Source: Membranipora membranacea (taxonomy: Eukaryota > Bryozoa > Gymnolaemata > Cheilostomatida > Membraniporidae). From it: a stretch of 64,000 nt of DNA. The notes under the pieces are model-generated. The model ran no database searches and had not been told where the DNA came from. It was given only the letters and a program-made list of their open reading frames with translations. Positions 18,664 to 29,800 of the stretch are shown here, in pieces. Position 1 is the stretch's first letter. Each line of letters opens with the position of its first letter. The DNA lies in assembly GCA_914767715.1 (NCBI GenBank), contig OU612065.1, forward strand, positions 26,784,001-26,848,000. The letters are read 5' to 3'. Position numbers and translations under genes: made by a program.

Positions 18664-21600
18664 ATGTTTCCCAGACATTTGCTCAAACAGCAATCTTTAC
18701 TACTCATGCTACACAGAAATCAAAACACCTTAGCCTCATTGCCGAAGGAAACTGCAATAAGAAAATTTGAAGTATGGATGAAAATGTATGAAGATTTTGT
18801 TGGATTAACTGTTGTCAAACAGGCTCAGCACAAAGTTATAGAGGTGAGTTTAAATCTGGTAAATACTCCACCCAGTCAGTGTCAAAAGCCAACTCATTGA
18901 CTAAACTGATTGCTGACCTGGACCTGGTGGTTGTTTATTATCATATTCTCAAATTTCAAACTGTGTAACTTAGCCTTCCAGGGAGGTCTTTCAATTAGAA
19001 ACAGCTGAAATTACAATACTTACTTCATAATTCATGGATGATCGCCAACTTCATAGATGAAGGTCCTGACAATATGGCAAAACCGTTTGTCGATAGGAGG
19101 TTCCGGTCATCAACAGGTTTATGTGGTTTACCAATTGCGTGACCTACCCAGCCATTGGGGGACCATGGGGTAGGGGACTGCCGATGGGAAGGGCGTTCTA
19201 ATCTGATCGCTCACTCAGAGAGTGAGAGAGACCTGCTAGGGCGATCGCTGAAAAATCGCTCAGTCATTGATTGAACTATATGTATAATCTGAGTGCGATT
19301 GAAAGACCAAGTGAGCAATAATTTTGAGCAATGTGATGGTGTTAATAAGTCTCATTTTTTATACAAATTCCAAATATAAATTTAACTCTCAGGTCCAATA
19401 TAAATCTGAACTACTTTATTAGGATGTTATTTTCTAAAGGCATAGGATTTTGTATGAGATAGAAAATGATAGACCTATTTAACAATCATGGGTTCTATAG
19501 AGAATGTTACTGTCTTTGTAGGCTGAATCATATTTTTTGGAGGTGCAACAAGCGAGGCGAGAGAAACAGAGATCTTTGTCGGATATCCAAACCAGGTAAC
19601 TGTATGCAACATTTTTGCCTTATCCACCAGAGTTCACTAATCTTTTGAGAGTTATACAGTAGTAAATGATAATAATATACACTTTAATGCTATTCAGTGC
19701 CCCCTTTCGGGGCCAATGAGAATATGCTTACATAAATGATTAAGAACGATTCATCTATATAACGCACCCTTGTACAAGGTAAGGGTGGGCAAGCTAGGGT
19801 GATGTATGATGTAAGAGCTCACCACCATTAGCAGCATGGGTAATGACCGGGATACGAACCTGCAGCTCTCAGATTGAGAAGCTCGAATCCTAACCACTAC
19901 ACCACCCTGCCTAGTGGTCAGTCAATATGGCCTAGATGTAACTCTTGATGTTAGCATGCTTGCCTATAGATCAGCCAGCCCAGGGTAGGTTTCCTGGGGG
20001 TAACGAAGCCGACCTCTCACTTCCAGTCCCGATGGAACAGGATTTAAAATAATTGACATCCTCTGTGTGTATGCCATCTGCAGGGAGGTAAAAGATCCAT
20101 CTCTAAGCTCTTTAAAGTAGGGATTGTGAGAGAGTGAGATGGCGCAATCGGCTCGCATGCTTGCTATTCAAGTCCACTGGGGGAGCTTTCAAGGTTGATT
20201 GTTCCAGCCCCCAACACCTTCCGGTGTATATCCCTCCAGACAGGTAAAAGAACGATCTCTGCCCTCTTCATAGTGAAAGTGAGCAGTCCGACACTGTCAG
20301 TTCCAACCTTGAAGCATTGTTTCTTGATTGGTTCATTATTGGCTTGGCGGTGACTGAAAAGTTGCTGTGAAAATTGGTAGCTAATGCGGCGCAGTAAATA
20401 AGACATATGATAATATAACATGCACACCACTAACATACTTGAATATTTGCGTAGCCACACACATTTGATAGGTTGATAGATTGATAGATTCTTTTAAACT
20501 AACTTCTTATTGCGATAAGGGCAGGCAAGGTGGCGTAGTGGTTAGTAGTGGTTAGGATTCGGGCTTCTCAATCTGAGAGTTGCAGGTTCGAATCCCGGTC
20601 ACTACCCATTCTGCTAAAGGAGGTGAGCTCTCCAAACAATAGCCTAGCTTGCCCACCCCTACCTTGTACAGGAGTGCGCTAAATAGATGTGATGAATCTT
20701 ATGTAAGCATATTCTCATTGGCCCGAAAGGGCATTGAATAGCAAATAAAAGTTGATATTATTATTATTATCAAATACCATTTACTGATTATTGTCTTATA
20801 GTTATAGTTCAGTCATAATATATACTGTATTTAGGCTAAAGAAATTGAACTCAGAACTAGATAAAATACCACGCACTGATGATAAGTATCTCAAATTACT
20901 CACAGAGGAACATTCTGTCATCAAGGACGAACAATCTATTTTCAGTGAGGTGAGTTTATGCCATGCCTATATAAGGGTGAAACCTAGCCTGGGCAGGCAT
21001 GTCGTGTCGGGGGTGGGTGGGGAGGGGCACACCCTGGGTAAATCCGTCATGACCTCTTCAAGGTCACGACACAGACCTGTCTATTTTCATAAATTCGGAT
21101 TTTTGATCAAGAGCCAGCCAACACAAAATATCTTTGTTGGTTTGACCAAGGAGTAGTCCTTGGTTTGACATTTGATTCTTCTTCTTATCCCATGTCATTC
21201 CCTGTTCATTTGACATGTCATACTGTTTGTAAAACTACTACTTACTTAGGCTTAGCTAGTAGAGACTGTCTGGAGTGAAGAAAATTTATTTATTAAAAAT
21301 TCAGCATCGTGATCAATAGACATCGATACACAGACATCAACTTAGCCTATTTCTATATCGTGCTAACATGACCAATAGACCATAGAATAAAATCGGACAA
21401 CTCATATTTTATTCCGAATTCACAACTGTTGCAATTCATTTATGAGTTGTCCTTTCTTACCAAATGGATTTACCCAGGCTGTTCCCCTTCCCCACCGAAA
21501 CACTCCCGACAAGACAGCCTACCCAGGCTAGGTGAAACCTATCATTGCTAAAATGTCTTTTACAAGTGTACACAACATTCATCAAGTGATATCTGAAACG

Positions 21601-23104
21601 CCCAAGAACACTGTATCACAATATCACCAGGGAACTTGGGGTAAATCTCAAACTACCTGATATCACTGACGCATTGCTTTGATTTATAAAAATCTTGTAT
21701 ATTATTTTCTACTACCTTTAGAATTCATTAGTGTGATCAATCTTTCTAATTAGTCATGTCCTAATCAGTTTTGATGCCCGAATGTTGACAGGATGTCCCT
21801 ATATACAGGGTAGAGGCTACATCATGATGCAACATAACACACTGACATCGATACTACACTATTATCATGTGTATCTCTGATCGTTAGAGTCAATTCAGTA
21901 CAAGTACCTAACATGTACCCGTCCCTAATTAGTAAATTTTAAATCGGGTCGTCCCATCAAATTCCTTGTGATGGTACTCATGCGAAGTGAATTAGTTCAC
22001 TCTCTATCGATCAGAGATACACATGCAATAGTGTATAGTCATCAGTGTGGCAGCATTATCCTGATATTGCTGACCTATTTACAGGTGGACTCGCTGGAGA
22101 CACAGGAGAGACAGCAGTTCTCAGTATTATCGACAGCATTGAGAGATTCTCATGAGAAGGAGAGCGCTCAGTCAGAGAGAACTAAATACTGGTCTGTGGC
22201 TGGCTCTGTTATCGGAGCTCTTATTGGTATAATTGGTAAGTCTGATTCTGAATCTGAATCTCGGGCTCCTTCAGTCGAGCCCATAAACACATAAATATAA
22301 ATTAAAAAAACATATAAAAAAACAATAATAAAGTATATACATAAATACTATGATAAAAATATTTATATGTTTATGGTTGAGCCTTATCGCACAGGTTCCT
22401 TTTTGTTTGGTGTTTGACAAAACAGAAATGAGATCAGAGCTACAATCTCAGTCGCACAAATATTCACACTTAGTTAAGAACTCAGACCTAGAGTTGCCTG
22501 ATCACAGCGTTATATGTCACATTTGGCAGTTGAAATAAAGGGAACGCAACTCCCTCAAATTAAAATTACCTCTCTTTTGTATCACTGTCACTATAATAGG
22601 CTATACTATGCCTTTTTACATTTACATGTTGAACTCAATAAGTATTACCATTTAATATATATGAGTGATATCTTTGCTTTTAAAGGTTATCACTGTCACC
22701 AAGCCTTATTTCTACATAGACATCTTAAACTCCATTACTGATGCCAATTGGTTTAATTGGTATTTTTAGGTACAACTGTGAACAACAGGCTCAGAATGAG
22801 AGAACTCAAGTCTATGATGTTGGCGAAGGCGAGTGCAGCCGATCCAGAGCTACAAGACAAGTTAGATATAATTCAGACTAGTCTGGATCAAGTCAGTGAG
22901 AAGATTACGCAAACAGATAATGCTGATGACAATCCTAATACAAATCTTAACAATAACTTAGCAGATAACTCGACATTGATCGATGAGTGTAAAACACAAA
23001 TGATAACTCGTATCGATGAAATGGAGTGGAGAGTTTTTGGTGCTAGTATTGTCGGTGCTGCTTGTGGCAGTATATTCATGTGGTTAATTTCTAAAGTATT
23101 GTGA
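18664..23104 (+). CDS. CCDC51: CCDC51/MITOK-like mitochondrial inner-membrane coiled-coil protein
   Basis: Exons 18664-18843, 19522-19595, 20835-20949, 22085-22235 and 22770-23104 join in phase to 284 residues. The ATG at 18664 gives a basic, leucine-rich N-terminus (MFPRHLLKQQSLLLMLHRN) typical of a mitochondrial presequence; the exon's acceptor is at 18564. A coiled coil follows, with the family-typical segment ELDKIPRTDDKYLKLLTEEH. Membrane segment 1 is near 158-178 (YWSVAGSVIGALIGIIG) and segment 2 at the C-terminus (WRVFGASIVGAACGSIFMWL). Vertebrate CCDC51 (MITOK) is reported as the pore subunit of the mitochondrial ATP-sensitive K+ channel, partnered by ABCB8. This protein is shorter than the human one but keeps coiled coil, two membrane segments and order. 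A less conserved acidic Asn/Asp linker lies between the membrane segments. It is convergent with Kv4, whose stop codon is 712 bp away. Confidence 0.85.
19668..19911 (-). mobile_element. tRNA-derived SINE, reverse orientation
   Basis: Read on the minus strand it starts GGCAGGGTGGTGTAGTGGTT (A box), then a B box (GGTTCGTATCCCGG). A body follows with CTTGCCCACCC, CTTGTACAAGG and a GGCCCCGAAAGGGGGC hairpin, and it ends in an AT-rich tail. It is the same element as 20520-20770 on the other strand, in the intron between CCDC51 exons 2 and 3. Confidence 0.85.
19935..20330 (+). repeat. Two SINE-like copies in tandem
   Basis: Two related segments both contain CATGCTTGC near the start and end with GTRTATNCC, then CAGGTAAAAGA or GAGGTAAAAGA, then ATCTCT. 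The second has an A-box-like TGGCGCAATCGGCTCGCATG. They look like copies of a second tRNA-derived SINE family lying between the two head-to-head SINEs. Confidence 0.5.
20520..20770 (+). mobile_element. tRNA-derived SINE, forward orientation
   Basis: Starts GGCAGGCAAGGTGGCGTAGTGG; it has a B box GGTTCGAATCCCGG at about 20585 and a GGCCCGAAAGGGC hairpin, and ends in an (ATT)n tail. The A-box region carries a local duplication of GTAGTGGTTAG. Head-to-head with 19668-19911. It is not a functional tRNA because the acceptor-stem sides do not pair. Confidence 0.88.
20985..21530. mobile_element. Non-autonomous Mutator-like (MULE-type) element
   Basis: Terminal inverted repeats of about 60 bp begin TAGCCTGGG and end CCCAGGCTA. 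Both contain GGGTAAATCC, the complement of GGATTTACCC, at their inner edge. The flanks GGTGAAACC (20976-20984 and 21531-21539) are a perfect 9-bp direct repeat. Long terminal repeats plus 9-bp duplications fit the Mutator/MULE class. An internal hairpin has GGACAACTCATA paired with TATGAGTTGTCC. No transposase is seen. Located in a CCDC51 intron. Confidence 0.8.
21541..22084 (+). other. Remainder of CCDC51 intron 3
   Basis: AT-rich intron from the MULE-like element to the acceptor at 22083-22084 (CTATTTACAG). No exon or repeat recognised. Confidence 0.7.
22236..22769 (+). other. CCDC51 intron 4
   Basis: Begins GTAAGT, with a short TCTGAATCTGAATCT repeat just after the donor. Ends GGTATTTTTAG. 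The open frames inside look like chance. Confidence 0.75.
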
Positions 23105-23816
23105 CCTTAGTCATGTTATAATTTATATATTTTCTTATTTTTGTATAATTTAATAATCCATGGGAAGCAATACTATGAGTTTTAAAAAGGAAGATGTGCA
23201 ATTTAGCTTCTTGTTTGTTGTATTATGATTGACCTTGAAATATTTGCAATGAGGTTACATTTAGATGAGAAAAGTGCAACTGTGTATACAAAACACACAT
23301 CTGATTCCAAGAATTGCTAGTCAAAAATAAATCACAAACATGCTAGAAGCATTGACAAATATTTAGTATTGTTGAAAAAAAACCACATATATTGACTTGA
23401 GAGGTATTTTGATACAATAATATATACAATTCAAAGTGTAAAAATACTAAGAGTATTTGCATGACTGTCCTGCAACCTCTGTAAACGAACAGAAATAGAA
23501 GTACTTTTTTAATTTCCTCATTTGTTAGTGCCCATGAGAGCATGCTAGGGCATGTCCCATAATGCAATGTGTGATGATTTTAGCATATAGCCTCATCATT
23601 AGGTCAATTTGAACAGGCCCGTAGCTTGTTTTTCAGACAGAACCAACAGCTGGTATTAATTGGCCAACATTTCCTCATCGGAACAAGTTCAGGTTTGCCA
23701 TGTTTTCAATGAGAAAATTGTGGCGACTGTCGTGTAAAGCAAAACTCTCTATAGATTTTTCAGCACAGAACCACCAAATGACCGATTCAAGTCCAGAAAG
23801 TTATTAGAGAATTATA
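23105..23816. other. Convergent 3' intergenic region (CCDC51 and Kv4)
   Basis: Only 712 bp separate the stop codons of two converging genes. It contains AATAAA near 23326 (+) for CCDC51. No gene is seen. Some 3' UTR overlap of the two transcripts is possible. Confidence 0.7.
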
Positions 23817-26800
23817 TCACAACATGGATATTCTGTTCGATCCTGCTGAGTGGCTCAAACTGTCATTGTCATGGTTAACATTGTTGTTTCCTAACAAATG
23901 GTAGCTACCATTATCGTCAGCATGTTGATAGTGGTTGTTTCCTACTCCTCCCGAGTCCGTAACAAAATTGATCCTAACTTCATTCAAGTCTGTTTGTTGA
24001 TATTCCATGGTATTCTTCCGCTTGTAAACATAATAATAAACAAAATTGAAAGTTTTCTGATTCAAATTATTCAACTATTCGGTCAGTGTCAGTTCGGTAG
24101 TTTCGATCATCAATCTTGCAAAGAGGAAATTGGACTGTAGCTAAATAGTCATTACTGTATGTTTATGCTTTTACTCAGCAGATCCAGGTTATCGTTTACT
24201 GTATTCGATACTGTGTCGGAAATTAATTTAGTGATTAAAATATTTGTTCATAGATATCAAATTAAGATGAGGCTTCGATGTGATGATTTTAAACATAACC
24301 CTGATTCACTCATGTACCATTCTTCTATTGTATGGATTATTTCACTATGAAAGTAAATAATTTCTCAAATATCAACAGGAATCAACTGAATTGTAACGGT
24401 AGAATTGTCCCTCATTTTAAGAGGAAGTGCAACTCCTGTGAATATTGGGCACACTCACAGTCCTGCCTTAATCAGGGTGTTTATATTCTAACTGCCCAGG
24501 CGACTGCAATGCGAGTTAGCGGCATTACATTATTAAGCACTCAATTGAGTAAATGTATTTGATAATGTAATGCCACTATCTCACATTTTAGCCATCTGAG
24601 TACTTACACAAGGGTGTTTGGGACAATAATAAGCATCCTACCTTCATAGATAGGCACTAACAATGAAATGAAATTCATCCAGTTTACAGTGAGATGGGCC
24701 TTTGATAAAATTTAATATAAAAGGATAAGATGTGAAACTTTCTGTACCTTTGCTTTCTTTTTACTGCAGCAGCGCCCTACATCGACAGCGCTGTCCGAGT
24801 TACGTCGAGTGAAGGGAGGTGTTGAGGTCAGTTTATGGTTGTTTGCAACACTGTTTTTCTGCTGAGGAGTTTCACTTACTTTTTCTTTGAACTGGAGATT
24901 CTAAGAAAGGATAAGTGAGAATTAAAGGATATAAAAACAGATTTGCTTTGTATTTAGCAAAAGTAATGAGCTGATTAACTGAATTTAATTCAAATGGAAA
25001 GGCATTATCATGTTTAATGATCACAAGGTAGACTTTACAAATTGGATTGCCTTCAATTTGAGTGGGATTAGAAATAAGCTGTGTTGAGAATTACACTTTT
25101 TAATGTATAAAGTAATGACAGAGGTATTGGTCAGCAATATGCAAAATATGATGGATAGTGGTCCTTACTGTTGTCTTTTCTAAGCAGGCCAGCAAATGAT
25201 GGGCTTGGCTCTCAAATATGTCAACAAACTCATTGGGGTCATCGACAAGTGTTCCTTGCTGCTGTGCAATATCTTTCTCAACATATTTCCGCTTTGATTC
25301 CAGATAGGCCTTGTTGCTGGCAGCCTTTGCCATTTTCTGTCTTGCAAGGCGGACTTTCTGCAGATAAAATAGATTAGAAGTTATTACAATGATTAGCTAT
25401 TAGTCGCTCTCAAGGCTATTGATCTCTGTTAAATAATCCTAGGGCATGCAAACCAAAACTGTTTGACTCCTCAGAATGCAAGTACTCTTGTTCCAATTAT
25501 TTGATTGTAGGAATTGAGAGATTCTATTGCCCAGGTGCCAGCACTTTTCATTGACTCAATTTGGTTCTCCCCTTAAAACAATGTAAATTTGATTATGTAA
25601 AGGGAAGCTGTTGAAAGAAAGCGGAAGGAAAGTGTGCAGCAACTCAATCAATGTTAGCCACTCTCACTTTTGCAAGGTTATCAACACAACACAGCAATTA
25701 GGATCATCTCCGTGTAATTGGGGCTAATTGATTCTGGGTTGGGGGTTTAATCCACCCGACAATGAAGTGAATGACACAATTTTACGTGAATAACACACGC
25801 AAGTGTTTGCTCATCAAGTCAGGAAGTTATGTGGAAATCTAAGTCCAAACCACTCAGTGTCAGAATTGACAGGCCAGCTACCTTCTTCACTTTCATTTGT
25901 TCGTCCCGCGCATTTTGGCCTAATATTCTAGTGAAGTTTGAAACAATGACAGGCACTGGTAGTGCTATTACCAACACACCACACAATGCGCATACACCAC
26001 CAAATATTTGGCCACTCCATGTCAGAGGTACCATATCTCCATAACTGTAAGCATACAACGATAAAAGCGGCATAATCTACAGAAAACGCTACATGCAACA
26101 ACATATGACAGAATGATTTTAGGACTACAGCTTCTGTATAGAATACCTGCTGCGCCTTGCGTTTATCAGCACGCTGATTTTGACTGTATATTCTGCTGAA
26201 GTTTGATACAATCACAGGAACGGGAAGTGCTATGACAAGCACCCCGCTAAGAGAACAAAGCCCGCCCACCAACTTTCCTGGTATTGTTGAAGGGACAATG
26301 TCTCCGTACCTTTGTAGAAAACATGATAATGAAATAAATTTGACAGAAAACTACAAAAACATCAGATATTAGCATTCAAGAATAATCATAGTTTTGGGAT
26401 CAACTCAAAAGAAATAAGCATAAAAATTTGCTCGCCTTTTCAGACTCCTAATCACGTAATTCAGAATTACTAGGAAAACAGTTATCACTTTTTTTAACAC
26501 TCCTAGCTAACCATTGTATGATCTGCACTTTTACGGTATAGATACTAGGAAGGTATAGAATAAAGCGTATAAAATAAATGTGAGCCTGGACCTCTTATGC
26601 TTCAAATGTACAAGAAAATGTTCTGCAAATTATCTTTGTTATGTGATAAATTTGCTAATGTAGATGCGTTTTTCAATGTAGGTGTTGTTTAAACTCCATC
26701 AATTCTGTAGATGTTTTTCTAAGATGTCTGTAGTGTAGCCAGGATGCCGAGCCAAACAGCCAAAAGCTACAACTAACAGGGGTCATAATTGTTGTTGGCG

Positions 26801-29800
26801 ACAGCCCATTCATAGCATGCCTGTCTATTTTAAAGTATAGTGTGACCTTCGAAGCCTTTCAAGTACCTGACGTACCCTGTCACATTGAGACAAGTCTTGA
26901 AACTCTCTATTGAATATTACGGAGCAGAGCCAGCAAGACTACGGAATCGGTAGAATATAACATTGATCCTTGACAATTATTCAAAATTAATTCATCAATG
27001 TTTTGAATTCAAATTTAGCATCATCAATAATTCAATATTGTTACGTAACAGAATCCCTGCATTGATTTAAATCTGTATGCTAATTGTTGAATGCTGCCGT
27101 TTGAATCCCCAGCGGAAGAGAGCCTGCGTCTTCATTCTACAACATATCTCAATTATTCTATGCATCAAAATTTTGCAAAGGAGAACAAGCTTCAGCACTC
27201 AATTGCGCTCAGAATATAATTTTAACCCCCTAAACTCTTGCCCCCCCCGTCCGTCCGCCCCTTGTTTGGGGGCCACTAGTACATGATAAGATGCTACCAT
27301 AGACTTAATAATAATACAATTATAATGTCTATGGATGCTACAGATTTCTAAGTTCGTCCAAGACGTTTTAAATGTCATTATATATGCCAGAATTATTAGG
27401 TAAGGATTGGGATGTGTTAGTTGATTGCTAGTTCATTCATATAATCATTACGCTCTATTAGCAAAATATTGTATGACTGGAGTAAGAACAAAATGTAGGT
27501 TTCAGTAATAGCAGTAGAAACTGCAGAGATTGTAAACTTATGTTTATAATGTTCATTGGTAGTTAGGGCGTAGGTGATTGCATATTTTAGTCAATGGAGT
27601 GAATAATCAGTATGTCCCAACAGGCCACAGCAGGCATTCACAATAACAGAGTTGTCCGGATGATCTGTCTCATTCTTCTCTAGTATTATTTTTGTCTCCT
27701 CCCTGTTGACATAACTGACATTTCTATTTTTGTATAAACACTCTAGAGAATTTTTTTGCTGTCTTGACCTTGTTATGTCACCGACGCCCTGGATATTTAC
27801 AAATCTACAAAGGGGTATCATCTCAAAAGCGATTGACAAATTTGACAATGACTAATGTTTCTTTATCAGGTATTCATGAAGATATGCATTCTCTGTTTTC
27901 ATTTTCTCCTATATCGTCACTACTTCGTTCGAATCACTCGAAACACTGTTCTTGTGTGCTTCTTGCCCTTTGTGTTCTACAGTATGCTCTATAAATCGTC
28001 CGGGCCGTCGAGTGGGGGGGAGGGGAAATTGTCCGGGGGTGATGCAAGAATGTTTAATACTTTTGTAAATTATGCTATCACAAGTCGATAAATGAAGTTT
28101 TGTGCAGTTTCAGCTCCTAAATGGTTTACCAATCTAAAGATAGCCCATCCTAAATCGGCACTAAGTCCCTTATGGCTAAAAATTATCGCTGCATATCTCC
28201 AGTGGTGTCACTGATATCTTGGCAGCAAATATTGCTGGTGTGAGATGAAAGCCAACAGCAATGTTTAAATCTCATCATAATATAAAGTCATATTACCTAA
28301 TAACATATTCTGAAAATTGACTATCAAACAAAATTATCAATAGTGAAGATTGACATGTAAATATTAGATTGTAGTGAAGATTTTCTATGATGACCAATAT
28401 GTTATACACTGCTTCTCAATCTCATCTCATGAATATCAAACTATATGTCTATTATGCTTCTGATGTTTGGAGCATCACCTATCATTGTTATATCAGCTAT
28501 CATGGTCACCAATCATGTATTATACCCACTAATGTATAAAATAATTTAAATGTGTATGGTTGTACCCAGTAGTTTGACTAGTAAACTGGATGAAAAATTT
28601 GTTTCAATGCACCATGAATGCACCATCTTGCATTTGGTACTTAGATCAAGCTGAAATGGAGTAGGGCAGGAACGCCATTTTGAAATTTCATAACTGATCA
28701 GATATTGTCCCGTGGGACTTGTCTGACAGCCTCGATATTCACCTTGTTTACAATTATTTTGTCAGAATATTCAACTTATTTTAATAATTAAGCATAATTT
28801 AATTCGTATTACACTGTGTTTATGTTCAACTCAGAAGTTAAGACCGCCGCTCAAGTCATTTTTAATGTAAACATACCCTGAAAAATCGGCCATGACTACT
28901 GTGTACAATAATAGCAGTCTATATTATTTTGTTCAACTTTTAGCTTTGCGGTGAAATTGCAAAGTGTGCAGGTACGTTAGGATTTTCTAGTTGTGAAACC
29001 AGGGGGACCCTCCCTGGTGAAACATGGGGCAGACTTTTAATTTTCACTTAGTTGAAATTATGAAAAACAAATACAAATTGGAGAGGGAAATGCCCACTGA
29101 AGGATTTGATGTTTATGCACTGGGTGGTTACTGTAATAGTTCCATTGGATATCACAAGCAGAACAGTCATAAGTAGGTCCTATTGTTGAAAACCAAGTTT
29201 GCTGTGGGATGAGTCGGTTTAAAGATAGATTTTTATCAAGTAAGGTCAAGAAAGTTCCTCAATTTTTATTGAGAGTTATCTGCTCACATATCTCATCCTC
29301 GCCAAACAAGGTATACCACACTCCAATTAAATGAGAACTTACCCAAGCGTTGTCATGGTGACAATGGTGTACCAGAAAGCTGCTGGAATACTCTGAAACT
29401 TAGTGCCGGGCACATTCTTCTCAGCATAAAACATAATAGTGGAGAATATAATAATGGCCATGCTGATCGAGAACAGAAGAAATCCGAGCTCGCTGGCACA
29501 ACTTTGCAATGTGTATCCCAGAATTCTCAATCCTTGTGAATGACGACTAAACTTGAATATTCTGAATACCCTGAACACCCTCAGAGTCACAAACGCCCCG
29601 CTGACATCGTCATTTTCTGGAATCACAAGTCCGATGTAATATGGAAGAATGGCGATGACGTCTATGACGCTCATGATACTTCTCATGAATTTGCAGCGAT
29701 TTGGTGCAGCGTAAAGTCTCAGGCCATATTCGACTGTGAAGATCATAACACATGCTGTGTCCACACAAAAGAAAGCAGCTCCATAGCGATCCCCGCAACC

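Noticed and set aside
24770-24826. Plus-strand exon with good splice signals (frame [13 protein letters not shown])
   Set aside because: CCDC51 is already complete and no plus-strand gene is left to own it. The minus strand gives a better Kv4 exon.
27591-27848. Minus-strand open frame in Kv4 intron 1
   Set aside because: No pyrimidine tract before any usable acceptor, and no homology. Would truncate the channel at the filter.
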